The notes under the pieces are model-generated. The model worked only from the letters and a program-made list of their open reading frames with translations, did not search any database and was not told where the DNA came from. Both the position numbers and the translations under genes were made by a program. A DNA stretch of 64,000 nucleotides from Paenibacillus sp. MZ04-78.2 (GTDB lineage: Bacteria; Bacillota; Bacilli; Paenibacillales; NBRC-103111), in contig NZ_JANAVJ010000001.1 in the NCBI RefSeq assembly GCF_024213375.1, positions 186,001 to 250,000 of the forward strand, read 5' to 3'. Below, in pieces: positions 39,844 through 49,814 of the stretch (its first letter is position 1; the number at the start of each line of letters is the position of its first letter).

Positions 39844-41142
39844 TTACGGGTACAAGCGGTACAGCAGCCGCGGGAACGGAATCGTCTCGCGAACGTGATC
39901 GAGCCCGCAAATCCAAGCGACTGTGCGCTCGAGCCCCAAGCCGAAGCCCGAATGCGGCACGGAGCCGTATTTTCGCAGGTCAAGGTACCACTGGTACGCT
40001 TCCTTGGACAGCTCGTGCTGCCGGAAGCGCTCTTCCATCAGCTCCGGATCGTCGATCCGCTGGCTGCCTCCGATAATTTCTCCGTAGCCTTCCGGAGCGA
40101 TCAGATCCGCGCAAAGCACGACTTCCGGACGGGCCGGGTCAGGCTTCATATAGAAGGCCTTGATCTCTGTCGGATAATGCGTAATGAACACCGGCTTCTC
40201 ATATTTCTCGGCGATAGCAGTCTCGTGAGGCGCGCCGAAATCTTCGCCCCATTCGAATTCGTGCCCGTTCTCTTGAAGAAACTTTACCGCTTCGTCGTAC
40301 GTAATGCGCGGGAACGGCCCTACGACCTGCTCGAGCTTCGTCGTGTCGCGCTCCAGCGTCTCAAGCTCCTTGCGGCAGTTTTGCAGCACCGACTGTACGA
40401 TGTGAGAGACGAACTGCTCCTGCACTTGCAGATTCTCCTCGTGCGTCACAAACGCCATCTCCGGTTCGATCATCCAGAATTCGATCAAATGCCGGCGCGT
40501 CTTCGATTTCTCCGCCCGGAAGGTCGGACCGAACGAGTATACCCGGCCAAGCGCCATCGCCGCAGCTTCCATATACAGCTGGCCGCTCTGCGTCAAGTAA
40601 GCGTCCTCGTCAAAATATTTCGTATGAAACAAATTCGTCGTTCCTTCGCAGGACGAAGGAGTCAAAATCGGCGGATCGACCAAATGGAAGTTACGCTCGT
40701 CGAAAAATTGCTGAATCGCCCGGATAATTTGCGCCCGGATGACCAGAATCGCCCGCTGCCGCGGCGAACGAATCCACAAATGGCGGTGATCCATCAGAAA
40801 ATCGACGCCGTGCTCCTTGGGCGTGATCGGATAATCGGTTGTGACTTGAATAATTTCGACGCCGGTCACCGTCAGCTCGAAGCCGCCTTTGCTGCGCGTA
40901 TCCTCGCGCACCGTGCCGGTGACGTAGAGCGAGCTTTCTTGCGTCAGCTTGCCCGTATCTTCCCACACCTGCTCCGGCACTTCGCTCTTGACAACGACGC
41001 CCTGTATAAAGCCGGAGCCGTCCCGCAGCTGCAGGAAACGGATTTTGCCGCTGGAACGGATGTTATGCAGCCAGCAGCCGATCGTCACCGATTCGTTTGT
41101 ATGTTTATTCACATCCCCGATCATACACAGGTTACGGTTCAT
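39844..41142 (-). CDS. asnS: Asparaginyl-tRNA synthetase
   Basis: A 432-residue class IIb synthetase: N-terminal OB anticodon-binding domain (about 1-105), motif 1 around [15 protein letters not shown], motif 2 [20 protein letters not shown], motif 3 [15 protein letters not shown]. Motif details and length (Bacillus AsnS about 430) favour Asn over Asp. GGAGG is seven bases before ATG 41142. Co-transcription with dnaD is likely. Confidence 0.93.
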   Translation of the reverse strand: MNRNLCMIGDVNKHTNESVTIGCWLHNIRSSGKIRFLQLRDGSGFIQGVVVKSEVPEQVWEDTGKLTQESSLYVTGTVREDTRSKGGFELTVTGVEIIQVTTDYPITPKEHGVDFLMDHRHLWIRSPRQRAILVIRAQIIRAIQQFFDERNFHLVDPPILTPSSCEGTTNLFHTKYFDEDAYLTQSGQLYMEAAAMALGRVYSFGPTFRAEKSKTRRHLIEFWMIEPEMAFVTHEENLQVQEQFVSHIVQSVLQNCRKELETLERDTTKLEQVVGPFPRITYDEAVKFLQENGHEFEWGEDFGAPHETAIAEKYEKPVFITHYPTEIKAFYMKPDPARPEVVLCADLIAPEGYGEIIGGSQRIDDPELMEERFRQHELSKEAYQWYLDLRKYGSVPHSGFGLGLERTVAWICGLDHVRETIPFPRLLYRLYP

Positions 41143-41182
41143 GAACATTCCTCCGCCTACTTATAAAATTGACCATCGTTCA

Positions 41183-42397
41183 CTAGTTTACATCATTTCG
41201 CTCCAAAATCAACCTGTACGTATCTCGGGCGATAACAAGCTCCTCATTGGTCGGGATGACAAGCACCTGTACCCGGGAGCCCGTCGTCGTGATGGCGCGT
41301 TCTCCGGATTCGCGCCGTTCGTTCGCCGCTTCGTCCAGCTCCAGGCCGAGAAAGCTGAGATTGCGGCACACTGCGGCGCGCAGCGAAGCGGAATTTTCCC
41401 CGACACCTGCCGTGAAGACAATGGCGTCCAACCCGTTCATGGCAGCCGCGTAAGCGCCGATACATTTGCGCAGCCGGTACTCGTACATGTCGAACGCGAG
41501 CGCCGCATTGCGGTCTCCCGTCTGCCTTGCTTCATCAATCTCCCGCATATCGCTGCCGATACCCGAGATGGCAAGCAGCCCGCTGTGCTTGTTCAGCATC
41601 GAGTTCACTTCGCTGAGCGTCAGATCCTCCTTGCCCATCGTAAACGGGACGATAGCCGGATCGATATCCCCGCTCCGCGTTCCCATCATGAGCCCTTCCA
41701 GCGGCGTCATCCCCATGCTCGTATCGTAGGACCGCCCGTCCATCACCGCGGTGCAGCTCGCTCCGTTCCCGATGTGGCAGGTGATCAGCTTCAGCTCGCG
41801 TAGCGGCCGACCGAGGAACGCCGCGGCGCGCTCGCTCACATAAGCGTGCGAAGTGCCGTGGAAGCCGTAGCGGCGAATTTTATGCTTCTTATAGAGCACC
41901 ATCGGGATCGGGTACAAATACGTCACCGGCGGCATCGTTTGATGATAAGCCGTGTCGAACACGACGGCCTGCTGCACATCCGGCATATTCGTTTCGACCG
42001 CCTGAATCCCGAGCATATGGGCGGGGTTATGCAGCGGGGCCAAGTCGAACAACCGCTTGATCTCCCGCTTTACCTCTTCGCTCACCAGCGCGGAATTGGA
42101 AAACGATTCGCCTCCGTGCACGACCCGATGGCCCACCGCGTCGATTTGCTGCGCCGATTCGAGCACCCCGTGGACCGGATGCACCAGCATGTCCAGCACC
42201 TTGCGGATCGCCGTCGTGTGCTCCAAAATTTCACTGACCTCACGCACGTCTTGCTTACCCTCCGGCTCAAACGTCAAGATCGCGGACTCTATCCCGATCC
42301 GCTCCACCCTCCCTTTGGCCAGCACGGATTCGTTCTCCATCTCGTAAAGCTGAAACTTAAGAGAGGAACTGCCTGCATTAATAACGAGTACGATCAT
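41183..42397 (-). CDS. ackA: Acetate kinase
   Basis: A 404-residue enzyme with VINAGSSSLKFQLYEM at the N-terminus, VFDTAYHQTMP near 170, GFHGTSHAYVS near 200 and the C-terminal GVGENSASLR region. It makes ATP from acetyl phosphate in overflow or fermentative metabolism. The ATG overlaps the hbd stop by four bases, so the two genes are coupled. Confidence 0.93.
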   Translation of the reverse strand: MIVLVINAGSSSLKFQLYEMENESVLAKGRVERIGIESAILTFEPEGKQDVREVSEILEHTTAIRKVLDMLVHPVHGVLESAQQIDAVGHRVVHGGESFSNSALVSEEVKREIKRLFDLAPLHNPAHMLGIQAVETNMPDVQQAVVFDTAYHQTMPPVTYLYPIPMVLYKKHKIRRYGFHGTSHAYVSERAAAFLGRPLRELKLITCHIGNGASCTAVMDGRSYDTSMGMTPLEGLMMGTRSGDIDPAIVPFTMGKEDLTLSEVNSMLNKHSGLLAISGIGSDMREIDEARQTGDRNAALAFDMYEYRLRKCIGAYAAAMNGLDAIVFTAGVGENSASLRAAVCRNLSFLGLELDEAANERRESGERAITTTGSRVQVLVIPTNEELVIARDTYRLILERNDVN

Positions 42398-43266
42398 ATC
42401 CGGTCACCGTCCTTATCGTAGCGGAAAAAGCCATGTCCTGTCTTCGTGCCGAGATGACCGGCCCTTACCATCTGCTTCAGCAGCACCGCCGGCCGGTACT
42501 TCACATCCCCGAATTCCCGGAACATACGTTCCATCGCGGCCAATATCGAATCCAAGCCGAAGCGGTCTGCCATCTCCAGCGGCCCATAATGAAAATCATA
42601 GCCGATTCGCATCGCATTATCAATATCGTCCGCGCTGGCTACTCTCTCCGACAACGCGTGCATCGCTTCATTGATCAGCACGCAGATCAGACGCGTCGTG
42701 ACAAAGCCCGGCGATTCGTACACCTGAATGCCGCGTTTTTGAATTGTTTCTTCAACGAACCCCCGGGTCGCTTCGAAGACATCCTCTCCCGTTTTCAGCG
42801 CCCGAATGATTTCCACCAAATGAATTTTCGATACCGGATATAAAAAATGAAGGCCGATGACGCGCTCCGGGTGCTGTGTCTCTGCCGCCAGTTCCGTCAG
42901 GCTGAGCGTAGACGTGTTGCTGGCGAGAATGATCGACGGCCGGCATACCTCGTCAAGTGTGCGGAATACTTCTTTTTTAATCTCGAGATCTTCCGAAACC
43001 GTTTCGATAACCATATCGCATTCGGCCAAATTGTGAATATTCGTTTCCTTCGCGATGCGCGAAAGAATCAATTTTTTCTCAACGGGAGTGATCGCCCATT
43101 TCTCCAACTGCTTGTCTAAGCTGATCTCGATTTGCTCCCAGGCCTGCTCCAGCTTTTCAGGCGTCCGTTCAAGCAGCATGACTTCCAATCCTTTGGCTGC
43201 CAACATTTCGGCAATACCTTGACCCATTGTTCCGGCGCCCACGACGCCGATTCTAGAAAAACTCAT
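42394..43266 (-). CDS. hbd: 3-hydroxybutyryl-CoA dehydrogenase
   Basis: A 290-residue enzyme with the NAD motif IGVVGAGTMGQGIAEM, the catalytic histidine in GLHFLYPV and the C-terminal GPLEMADRFGLD / KTGHGFFRYD segments. It acts in fatty-acid or butyrate-type CoA metabolism (MmgB in Bacillus). GGAGG lies nine bases before the ATG. Pairing with ackA suggests a fermentation or acyl-CoA overflow role. Confidence 0.88.
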   Translation of the reverse strand: MSFSRIGVVGAGTMGQGIAEMLAAKGLEVMLLERTPEKLEQAWEQIEISLDKQLEKWAITPVEKKLILSRIAKETNIHNLAECDMVIETVSEDLEIKKEVFRTLDEVCRPSIILASNTSTLSLTELAAETQHPERVIGLHFLYPVSKIHLVEIIRALKTGEDVFEATRGFVEETIQKRGIQVYESPGFVTTRLICVLINEAMHALSERVASADDIDNAMRIGYDFHYGPLEMADRFGLDSILAAMERMFREFGDVKYRPAVLLKQMVRAGHLGTKTGHGFFRYDKDGDRI

Positions 43267-43405
43267 TTCTGTCACCCTCCCATCAGCTTCCAGTGATATT
43301 ATACACAACCCTTCCGGCTTTTGAAAAAACATAGATCACACTTTTCACGAAATTTGTCGAAAGTTTTTGAACATTGTATGATAAAATGCGGCCGGACGAT
43401 AAAAA

Positions 43406-43446
43406 TAAGCCCGACCTTCTCTCTTATTCAAGAGTCAGGCCGGGCT
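43406..43446 (-). terminator. Terminator of leuCD
   Basis: AGCCCG...CTCTT pairs with AAGAG...CGGGCT with small bulges, followed by TATTTTTAT, ten bases after the leuD stop. Confidence 0.75.
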
Positions 43447-43455
43447 ATTCGTCGC

Positions 43456-44061
43456 TTATTTGTACGCGAGACGCGCTTGATGCCCCACTTCGTATGCCGT
43501 GATTTTGTCTTCATGCTGCAGCGTCAGACCGATATCGTCGAGACCGAGCAGCAGGAACTGGCGGCGGTGCTCATCCAAATCAAAGTCGATGCTCAGGCCT
43601 TGATCGTCGGTGATCCGTTTGTTCTCCAGATCGACGGTCAGCTTGTAGCCTTCTTTCGCCGCGGTGCGTTGGAACAGCTCCTCGACCTGCTCTTCGCTCA
43701 GCTTGATCGGCAGAATGCCGTTCTTGAAGCAGTTGTTGTAGAAAATGTCGGCGAACGACGGCGCGATCACGACTTTGAACCCATAGTCCTGAATGGCCCA
43801 AGGCGCATGCTCCCGGGAGGAGCCGCAGCCGAAGTTGGCGCGGGAAATCAGAACGGAGGCGCCTTGATAGCGCGGCTGGTTCAGGCTGAACTCCGGAATC
43901 GTATGGCCATTCAGGTCAAAACGCCACTCGTAGAACAGAAATTGGCCGAAGCCGGAACGCTCGATACGCTTCAAAAATTGTTTAGGAATAATGGCGTCCG
44001 TGTCCACGTTCACGCGGTCCACCGGACCGACCAGGCCGGTATGCTGTTTAAAAGCTTCCAT
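43456..44061 (-). CDS. leuD: 3-isopropylmalate dehydratase small subunit
   Basis: A 201-residue protein with [16 protein letters not shown] at the N-terminus and [14 protein letters not shown] near 80, the swivelling-domain signature of LeuD. With LeuC it isomerises 2- to 3-isopropylmalate in leucine synthesis. ATG 44061 follows GAGGAG; it is 35 bases after leuC. Confidence 0.93.
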   Translation of the reverse strand: MEAFKQHTGLVGPVDRVNVDTDAIIPKQFLKRIERSGFGQFLFYEWRFDLNGHTIPEFSLNQPRYQGASVLISRANFGCGSSREHAPWAIQDYGFKVVIAPSFADIFYNNCFKNGILPIKLSEEQVEELFQRTAAKEGYKLTVDLENKRITDDQGLSIDFDLDEHRRQFLLLGLDDIGLTLQHEDKITAYEVGHQARLAYK

Positions 44062-44096
44062 ATCGTTTAACTCCTCGCTTCGATAAAATAATCTTC

Positions 44097-45515
44097 TTAA
44101 GCTTCCTGCTTCACTTTGAATTTCCAATCGCGCACGTCGGTGAAACGGCCTTCGATCGCCGCTGCGACTGCCATTGCCGGAGACACGAGGTGCGTGCGCC
44201 CGTCACGGCCTTGTCGGCCTTCGAAGTTCCGGTTCGACGTCGAAGCGCAGCGTTGGCCCGGCTTCAGCACGTCCGGGTTCATCGCCAGACACATGCTGCA
44301 ACCGGCATCGCGCCATTCAAAGCCCGCTTCGATGAAAATTTTATCGAGCCCTTCTTTTTCCGCTTGGATTTTTACCCGGCCCGAGCCCGGCACGACGATC
44401 GCCGTCACGTTCGGAGATACCTTGTAGCCTTGAGCTACGGCAGCCGCCGCGCGCAGGTCCTCGATCCGGCCGTTCGTACAGGAACCGATAAATACGTAAT
44501 CGATCGTAACGTTCGTCATCGGCGTTCCCGGCGTCAAGCCCATGTACTCGATCGCTTTTTCCGCTGCTTTGCGCTCGTTCTCCGTGCTGAAATCCGCCGG
44601 ATTCGGCACGCGGGACGTTACGTCGGTACCCATGCCCGGGCTAGTGCCCCAGGTGACTTGCGGAATCAGGCTGTCCGCGTCGAAATCGACTACACGATCG
44701 TACACTGCGCCTTCGTCCGTCGTCAGCTGCTCCCACGCCGCTACCGCTTGCTCGAACGCTTCACCTTGCGGCACATATTCGCGTCCGCGGAGGTAATCGA
44801 ACGTCGTTTGGTCCGGAGCTATCAAGCCTGCTCTTGCACCCGCTTCGATCGACATGTTGCACACGGTCATGCGCTCTTCCATGGACAAGCTGCGAATCGC
44901 TTCGCCCGTGTACTCAATCACGTACCCGGTTGCAAAATCCGTGCCGTATTTCGCAATGACGCCGAGAATCAAATCCTTTGCCGTAACGCCTGGCTTCAGC
45001 TTGCCGTTGATGCGCACTTCCAGCGTTTTCGGCTTCGCTTGCTGCAAGCACTGCGTCGCAAGCACATGCTCCACTTCGCTCGTTCCGATCCCGAACGCCA
45101 AAGCTCCGAACGCGCCGTGCGTCGACGTGTGGCTATCGCCGCAAACGATCGTTTTGCCGGGATGCGTCAAACCGAGCTCCGGTCCCATAACGTGGACAAC
45201 CCCTTGATCGATGCTGTCCAGGTCAAACAGGGTGACGCCAAAATCCGCACAGTTTTTGGAGAGCGTATCGATCTGCTGCTTGGAAATCGGATCGGTGATA
45301 TTGAAGCGATCCTTCGTCGGAACGTTGTGATCCATCGTTGCGAACGTCAAGTCCGGACGGCGAACCTTGCGGCCGCTCAGGCGAAGACCTTCGAACGCTT
45401 GCGGCGAAGTCACTTCATGGACCAATTGAAGGTCGATATAAATGATGCTCGGCTTGCCCGACTCCGAATGAATAACGTGATTGTCCCAAATTTTTTCGAA
45501 CATTGTTTTTGCCAT
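44097..45515 (-). CDS. leuC: 3-isopropylmalate dehydratase large subunit
   Basis: A 472-residue aconitase-family subunit. The 4Fe-4S cysteines are in FIGSCTNGR and [19 protein letters not shown] and [13 protein letters not shown] are present. ATG 45515 is five bases after GAGGTGG. leuA and leuB are not in the window, so leuCD is a separate unit, possibly controlled by the nearby LysR protein. Confidence 0.94.
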   Translation of the reverse strand: MAKTMFEKIWDNHVIHSESGKPSIIYIDLQLVHEVTSPQAFEGLRLSGRKVRRPDLTFATMDHNVPTKDRFNITDPISKQQIDTLSKNCADFGVTLFDLDSIDQGVVHVMGPELGLTHPGKTIVCGDSHTSTHGAFGALAFGIGTSEVEHVLATQCLQQAKPKTLEVRINGKLKPGVTAKDLILGVIAKYGTDFATGYVIEYTGEAIRSLSMEERMTVCNMSIEAGARAGLIAPDQTTFDYLRGREYVPQGEAFEQAVAAWEQLTTDEGAVYDRVVDFDADSLIPQVTWGTSPGMGTDVTSRVPNPADFSTENERKAAEKAIEYMGLTPGTPMTNVTIDYVFIGSCTNGRIEDLRAAAAVAQGYKVSPNVTAIVVPGSGRVKIQAEKEGLDKIFIEAGFEWRDAGCSMCLAMNPDVLKPGQRCASTSNRNFEGRQGRDGRTHLVSPAMAVAAAIEGRFTDVRDWKFKVKQEA

Positions 45516-45597
45516 CGGTTCCACCTCGGTATCTGAATGATGCTCCTAATGTCACCTATCGTATCACGTCCATCTTCATTGATCCAAGATATAATAT

Positions 45598-45624
45598 CTA
45601 TAGCCTTCATAGGTTTTCACTATG
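45598..45624. promoter_or_regulatory. Overlapping LysR-type dyads upstream of leuC
   Basis: CTAT-N7-ATAG (45598-45612) overlaps CATAG-N7-CTATG (45608-45624). Both have the 15-17 base dyad shape of LysR boxes and lie about 85-110 bases upstream of the leuC start. Confidence 0.45.
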
Positions 45625-45735
45625 AGATAATCAAAAAAACGACCGGGGCTCTTCCCCTTCCCGCTGTATAAATGAAGGCCCGGCTGGACAACCTTTCAAC
45701 GAAAGCAAAAGTAAGGAAACTGGGAGGACTGTACA

Positions 45736-45894
45736 ATGACCGATACGCCTCGCCCTGCAAATGCGGCCCCGTCAGAGGAGCCAACTCCCGGCAAAGTAAA
45801 GCTGGTCGCCGAAATGCCCGGAGACGAAGAGATGCGTGAGCATTTGGAAGATATGAAACGGAACGACGGGTATCCCGGCTCTTGCGGGACTTGA
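45736..45894 (+). CDS. Small acidic protein, 52 residues, unknown
   Basis: Frame MTDTPRPANAAPSEEPTPGK, then KLVAEMPGDEEMREHLEDMK and a Gly/Cys-containing tail (GYPGSCGT). It is hydrophilic and probably partly disordered. GGGAGGA lies seven bases before the ATG, a strong site, so it is likely a true gene. It is divergent from leuC and upstream of the LysR gene; function unknown. Confidence 0.55.
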   Translation: MTDTPRPANAAPSEEPTPGKVKLVAEMPGDEEMREHLEDMKRNDGYPGSCGT

Positions 45895-46039
45895 TGCTTC
45901 CTAACCGAAAAAATGCGACTGCTTGCGCGTGCCAGCCAATATTCCGTTATGCCCTGGAAGAAGGAGCCTCCCGCTCTTTCTTCCTTTTTTACTTGCAAAC
46001 GGGGAGTACCGCACGCCAGCTCTTTTATTCTTATAGCAA

Positions 46040-46059
46040 ATACGTTACGATTAACGTAT
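46040..46059. promoter_or_regulatory. Perfect inverted repeat before the LysR gene
   Basis: ATACGTTA-CGAT-TAACGTAT, eight-base arms, about 38 bases before the start codon; a natural autoregulatory site for a LysR protein. Confidence 0.6.
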
Positions 46060-46096
46060 CATTCATAGGTATTCTTTATAAAAGGAGCCGAGCCGC

Positions 46097-47020
46097 ATGG
46101 AACTGCGCCAGCTGCAATACGCTTTGCAAATCGCCATTGAAAAGAACTTTTCCCGCGCAGCCGAAAAGCTGCATATCGCCCAGCCGTCGCTCAGCCAGCA
46201 GCTTTCCAAGCTGGAGAAGGAGCTCGGCGTCCTTTTGTTTCAACGGACGACCAACTCGGTGGAGGTCACCTATGCCGGAACCCGGTTCGTGGAAAAAGCG
46301 CAAAAAATTCTCGACATGGTCGAGCAGTTAAAACAAGAAATGGAAGACATTTCCCAAATGCGTAAAGGCAAGCTTGTCGTAGGTAGCCTCCCGATTACGG
46401 GCGCGCACGTGCTGCCCCTCGTTCTGCCCGTCTTCCAAGAGCGCTACCCGGAAATCGATATCGTGCTCGTCGAAGAGACAACCTCGAACCTCGAACAATT
46501 GACGACGAGCGGGCAAGCCGACATCAGCCTGCTTTCCCTGCCCCTGATCGACGACTCGCTTGACTACGAGCCGATCATTGAGGAAGAAATCGTACTAGCC
46601 GTCCCGCCGCAGCATCCGCTGGCCGCGCGTCTGACCGAGGGAGCAAACAAAACGGTCAATATTGCGGAATTGCAGGAGGAGCCGTTCATCGCGCTAAAAA
46701 GAGGCCAGGGCTTCCGTCAAATCGCGATCCAATTGTGCAACGACGCCGGATTTACGCCGAACATCGTGTTCGAGAGCAGCAATATCGAGACGGTCCAGTC
46801 GCTCGTCGCGGCGGGGATGGGCATTGCCTTCATCCCGCATATGCTGCTGAGGGGGCGGAACGAGCTGGCGCCCGCGTACCTGCAGCTGTCCAGCCGGCCG
46901 ACCCGTACGCTCGTGATCGCCCATCGCAAGGGGCGTTATTTATCGAAGGCGGTCGCCGCGTTCATGGAGACGTTCCGCAAGGTGATGGAAGCCGAACGCG
47001 CAAAAGACCGGCCGGAATAA
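46097..47020 (+). CDS. LysR family transcriptional regulator
   Basis: A 307-residue regulator: N-terminal winged HTH (NFSRAAEKLHIAQPSLSQQL, about 16-35), linker helix, and a two-lobed effector-binding domain (about 92-295) with GKLVVGSLPITGAHVLP opening it. It resembles CynR/CitR-type members. AAGGAG precedes the ATG. The regulated gene is not certain: leuCD and the 52-residue gene lie upstream and its own promoter carries a perfect palindrome. Confidence 0.87.
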   Translation: MELRQLQYALQIAIEKNFSRAAEKLHIAQPSLSQQLSKLEKELGVLLFQRTTNSVEVTYAGTRFVEKAQKILDMVEQLKQEMEDISQMRKGKLVVGSLPITGAHVLPLVLPVFQERYPEIDIVLVEETTSNLEQLTTSGQADISLLSLPLIDDSLDYEPIIEEEIVLAVPPQHPLAARLTEGANKTVNIAELQEEPFIALKRGQGFRQIAIQLCNDAGFTPNIVFESSNIETVQSLVAAGMGIAFIPHMLLRGRNELAPAYLQLSSRPTRTLVIAHRKGRYLSKAVAAFMETFRKVMEAERAKDRPE

Positions 47021-47053
47021 TCCGAGCCGGCTTTCGCATGCTGTTTGTGCTTT

Positions 47054-47851
47054 TTAATATAAGGAAGGACGTCTGTCTTCAAATACCGGAATTTTGCTGC
47101 GTACGGCAGGTACCTGGCTAAGATCGACGGATGCGCGAACGATCGTTTCCGCTTCTTCCCCTTCGGCCAGCACCTCGCCCCACGGATCAATGACCATCGA
47201 ATGGCCGAAAAACTCCGTCTTCCCGCTCATGCCTACACGGTTGCAGGAGACGACGAACATCTGGTTCTCGATCGCCCGCGCCATCAGCAGCGTGCGCCAA
47301 TGATGCAGCCGCGGGTTCGGCCATTCGGCCGGAACGAATAAAATTTGCGCGCCGCCGAGCGCCAGCTTTCGCGCAAGCTCCGGAAAGCGGATGTCGTAGC
47401 AGATCATCATGCCGGCCGGAATACCGTCCAGTTGAAGCTCGCCTGCGCGGTCTCCGCTTTGCAGAAACTTCTCCTCATCCATGAGCCGGAACAAATGAAT
47501 TTTCGAGTAGTCTCCTGCACGGTTTCCTTGCCGGTCATATGCGAATATCGTATTGTAGACACCGTCGTCCCGCTTCTCCGCGATCGAACCGCCGATGATG
47601 TTCACGCCGTTCTTTCGGCTAAACGCCGACAGCAGAGCTTCGGTCCGCTCTCCGTAATGGTCCGCCAGCTCCTGAATCCGATCCAACGCGTAGCCGGTGT
47701 TCCACATCTCCGGAAAGACGATCACATCCGGCTTCGTATCGTGAGCGACCGCTTCATGCAGAAGGCTCTCCAGCTTTGCGAAGTTGCGATCGGGCTCTCC
47801 TATCGCGATGTCCATCTGCAACAGAGCCAAATTCCATTGTTGCCCAGCCAT
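47054..47851 (-). CDS. mtnU: Carbon-nitrogen hydrolase, omega-amidase-like
   Basis: A 265-residue nitrilase-superfamily enzyme with the Glu-Lys-Cys triad: E in VIVFPEMWNTG, K in GDYSKIHLF, C in GMMICYDIRFPE. The neighbouring MtnE-type transaminase is expected to produce 2-oxoglutaramate when it uses glutamine, and an omega-amidase would hydrolyse this product, the role proposed for MtnU (YkrU). The family also includes other amidases, so the specific symbol is an inference from context. AAGGTTAG precedes the ATG. Confidence 0.72.
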   Translation of the reverse strand: MAGQQWNLALLQMDIAIGEPDRNFAKLESLLHEAVAHDTKPDVIVFPEMWNTGYALDRIQELADHYGERTEALLSAFSRKNGVNIIGGSIAEKRDDGVYNTIFAYDRQGNRAGDYSKIHLFRLMDEEKFLQSGDRAGELQLDGIPAGMMICYDIRFPELARKLALGGAQILFVPAEWPNPRLHHWRTLLMARAIENQMFVVSCNRVGMSGKTEFFGHSMVIDPWGEVLAEGEEAETIVRASVDLSQVPAVRSKIPVFEDRRPSLY

Positions 47852-48022
47852 CTAACCTTCCCCCTCACCCGTCTCGAAATTCCGAACGCAGCGGCCCGCT
47901 TGGGGAAACTGCGCCGTTTCTTCCTATTATGATAGAGCAACGGAAGCGGAACTTCAACGCGCCTGTGCAAAGAATATGGTCCAGCGGTCCCGTTCCCGGA
48001 CGGGCTCATTTATTCCATAGCC

Positions 48023-48442
48023 CTAGTCCGCTGCGATGGCATCAGCCAAATCCTGAAGCTCCGCATCCGACAATTCATGCAAAATCGAACGGCCCTTCCG
48101 GCTCAAAAGCTCCTTTCGATAATAGCTATAGCTTGCGTAGCTTTTGCGCACTTCCCATACCTGCGTTTCTTCCACGACCGAGAACCCGGATGCTTCCAGA
48201 GCCTTGCGTATGGCCGCCGCATCGTGACGGCGTCCTGCTTCCAGCTGGCGGAGACGCGGGTACTTCTCGAACCAGTAACCGCGCATATGCTCCCTGCTCC
48301 CGGGAAGCAGGCAGTCCTCGGGCGTGCGATCCTGCACGATCAGCAGGTAACACATCCCCTTGAAGTTTGCACATGATAAGCTATGAAAAACGTTTCCCTC
48401 GACAGTTAAACGGATGATTCGACGAAATAGACCCGTATACAC
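48023..48442 (-). pseudogene. 3' remnant of a class I SAM-dependent methyltransferase gene
   Basis: The readable part (from about 48355 to the stop) is MCYLLIVQDRTPEDCLLPGS, then RGYWFEKYPRLRQLE, AIRKALEASGFSVVEE and a helical tail. This matches the region after strand 5 of ubiE/BioC-like methyltransferases. The SAM-binding glycine motif and the first half are missing, and only about 120 bases separate it from the mtnE start, so the rest has been deleted. The codons upstream of 48355 are not methyltransferase-like. Confidence 0.5.
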
Positions 48443-48562
48443 GCACCGTTTTTCATGTTACATTATTCCTATCCGTTCAGATTATTTACTATATTCCGAT
48501 AAGAACACGAGGAATTTATTGTATGGCAACACATTTGAAACCAAACAAATGGAGTGACATAG

Positions 48563-49774
48563 ATGAAGACCAACAACCCGACGAAAGCAGCCGTCAGCGC
48601 TTTTCCCATGATTCCGGCTGAACGGCTGCAAGAGCTGCCTACCCAATTTTTCGCCACGCTTGTGCGCAAAGCCAATGTTCAGATTGCCGCTGGACACGAC
48701 GTGATCAATCTGGGACAAGGGAATCCGGATCGACCGACCCCGCCGCACATCGTCAAGGCGCTGCAGCAAGCGGCGGAAAACCCGCAGTACCACCGCTACC
48801 CTCCGTTCAACGGCTACTTGTTTTTAAAAGAGGCCGCCGCACATCGATACCGGGAAGATTACGGCGTCGAGCTCGACCCGGAGACGGAAGTGGCGGTTTT
48901 GTTCGGCGGTAAAACCGGTCTTGTGGAAATCGCCCAATGCCTGCTCAATCCCGGCGACGTCTGCTTGGTACCGGACCCGGGATACCCGGATTACTGGTCC
49001 GGCGTCGCCCTGGCCGGCGGCCGGATGGCCTTCATGCCGCTTCTGGAATCGAACGGGTTCCTGCCGGATTACAGCGCGCTTTCGGCCGATGACGTGAATC
49101 GGGCGAAGCTGCTGTTCATCAACTATCCGAACAATCCGACGGCGGTTTCGGCTCCGGCTTCCTTCTATAAGGAGACGATTGCTTTTGCGGCGAAGCACGG
49201 CATTGTAGTGGCCAGCGACTTCGCTTACGGCGCCATCGGCTTCGATGGGCAGAAGCCAGTCAGCTTTCTGCAGCTGCCGGGCGCCAAGGAGGTCGGCGTC
49301 GAATTTTACACGCTGTCCAAAACGTACAACATGGCCGGCTGGCGGGTCGGCTTCTGTCTCGGCAACCGCGAAATCGTGCGAATGATCAACTTGATTCAGG
49401 ATCATTACTACTGCAGCTTGTTTGGAGGCATCCAAGAGGCGGCGGCCGTCGCGTTGACCGGTCCGCAGGACAGCGTTTGCGAGCTCGTGCAGATGTACCA
49501 GAGCCGCAGAGACGCCCTATTCGGGGCTTTGGACCGGATCGGCTGGCAAGCGTCGCGTTCGCAAGGCTCTTTCTTCACTTGGCTGCCTGTGCCAAAGGGT
49601 TATACGTCGGAGTCGTTCTCCGACATGCTGCTTGAGAAGGCCAAGATCGTCGTCGCTCCGGGAGTCGGCTTCGGCGACCACGGCGAAGGCTACGTGCGCC
49701 TCGGCTTGCTCAGTACGGAAGAGCGGCTCCGTGAAGCGGTTGACCGAATAGACGCCCTTCGCCTGTTCGGCTGA
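48563..49774 (+). CDS. mtnE: Aminotransferase class I/II, methionine salvage type
   Basis: A 403-residue PLP enzyme: NLGQGNPDRPTP early, the NYPNNPT motif near 190, the PLP lysine in TLSKTYNMAGWRVGF near 255, and the late VAPGVGFGDHGEGYVRLGL with the substrate-binding Arg. It is very like MtnE (YkrV) of Bacillus, which transaminates 4-methylthio-2-oxobutanoate to methionine using glutamine. GGAG is eight bases before the ATG. It is divergent from mtnU with the methyltransferase remnant between them. Confidence 0.8.
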   Translation: MKTNNPTKAAVSAFPMIPAERLQELPTQFFATLVRKANVQIAAGHDVINLGQGNPDRPTPPHIVKALQQAAENPQYHRYPPFNGYLFLKEAAAHRYREDYGVELDPETEVAVLFGGKTGLVEIAQCLLNPGDVCLVPDPGYPDYWSGVALAGGRMAFMPLLESNGFLPDYSALSADDVNRAKLLFINYPNNPTAVSAPASFYKETIAFAAKHGIVVASDFAYGAIGFDGQKPVSFLQLPGAKEVGVEFYTLSKTYNMAGWRVGFCLGNREIVRMINLIQDHYYCSLFGGIQEAAAVALTGPQDSVCELVQMYQSRRDALFGALDRIGWQASRSQGSFFTWLPVPKGYTSESFSDMLLEKAKIVVAPGVGFGDHGEGYVRLGLLSTEERLREAVDRIDALRLFG

Positions 49775-49778
49775 TTCC

Positions 49779-49807
49779 TTTACAAACCTCCCCCCTCATG
49801 CTATGCT
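49779..49807 (+). promoter_or_regulatory. Promoter of the proBAC T-box leader
   Basis: TTTACA, 17-base spacer, TATGCT, directly after the mtnE stop. Confidence 0.7.
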
Positions 49808-49814
49808 AATGAAA

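Noticed and set aside
39787-41166. Long rightward frame (459 codons) opposite asnS
   Set aside because: It is the antisense shadow of a gene with clear class II synthetase motifs; Arg/Leu/His-rich with no domain.
44190-45536. Long rightward frame (448 codons) opposite leuC
   Set aside because: Antisense shadow of leuC; composition is Arg/Ala-rich and no motif is seen.
45516-45735. T-box or other leader for leuCD
   Set aside because: No T-box core sequence, specifier loop or attenuator was found on the leftward strand.
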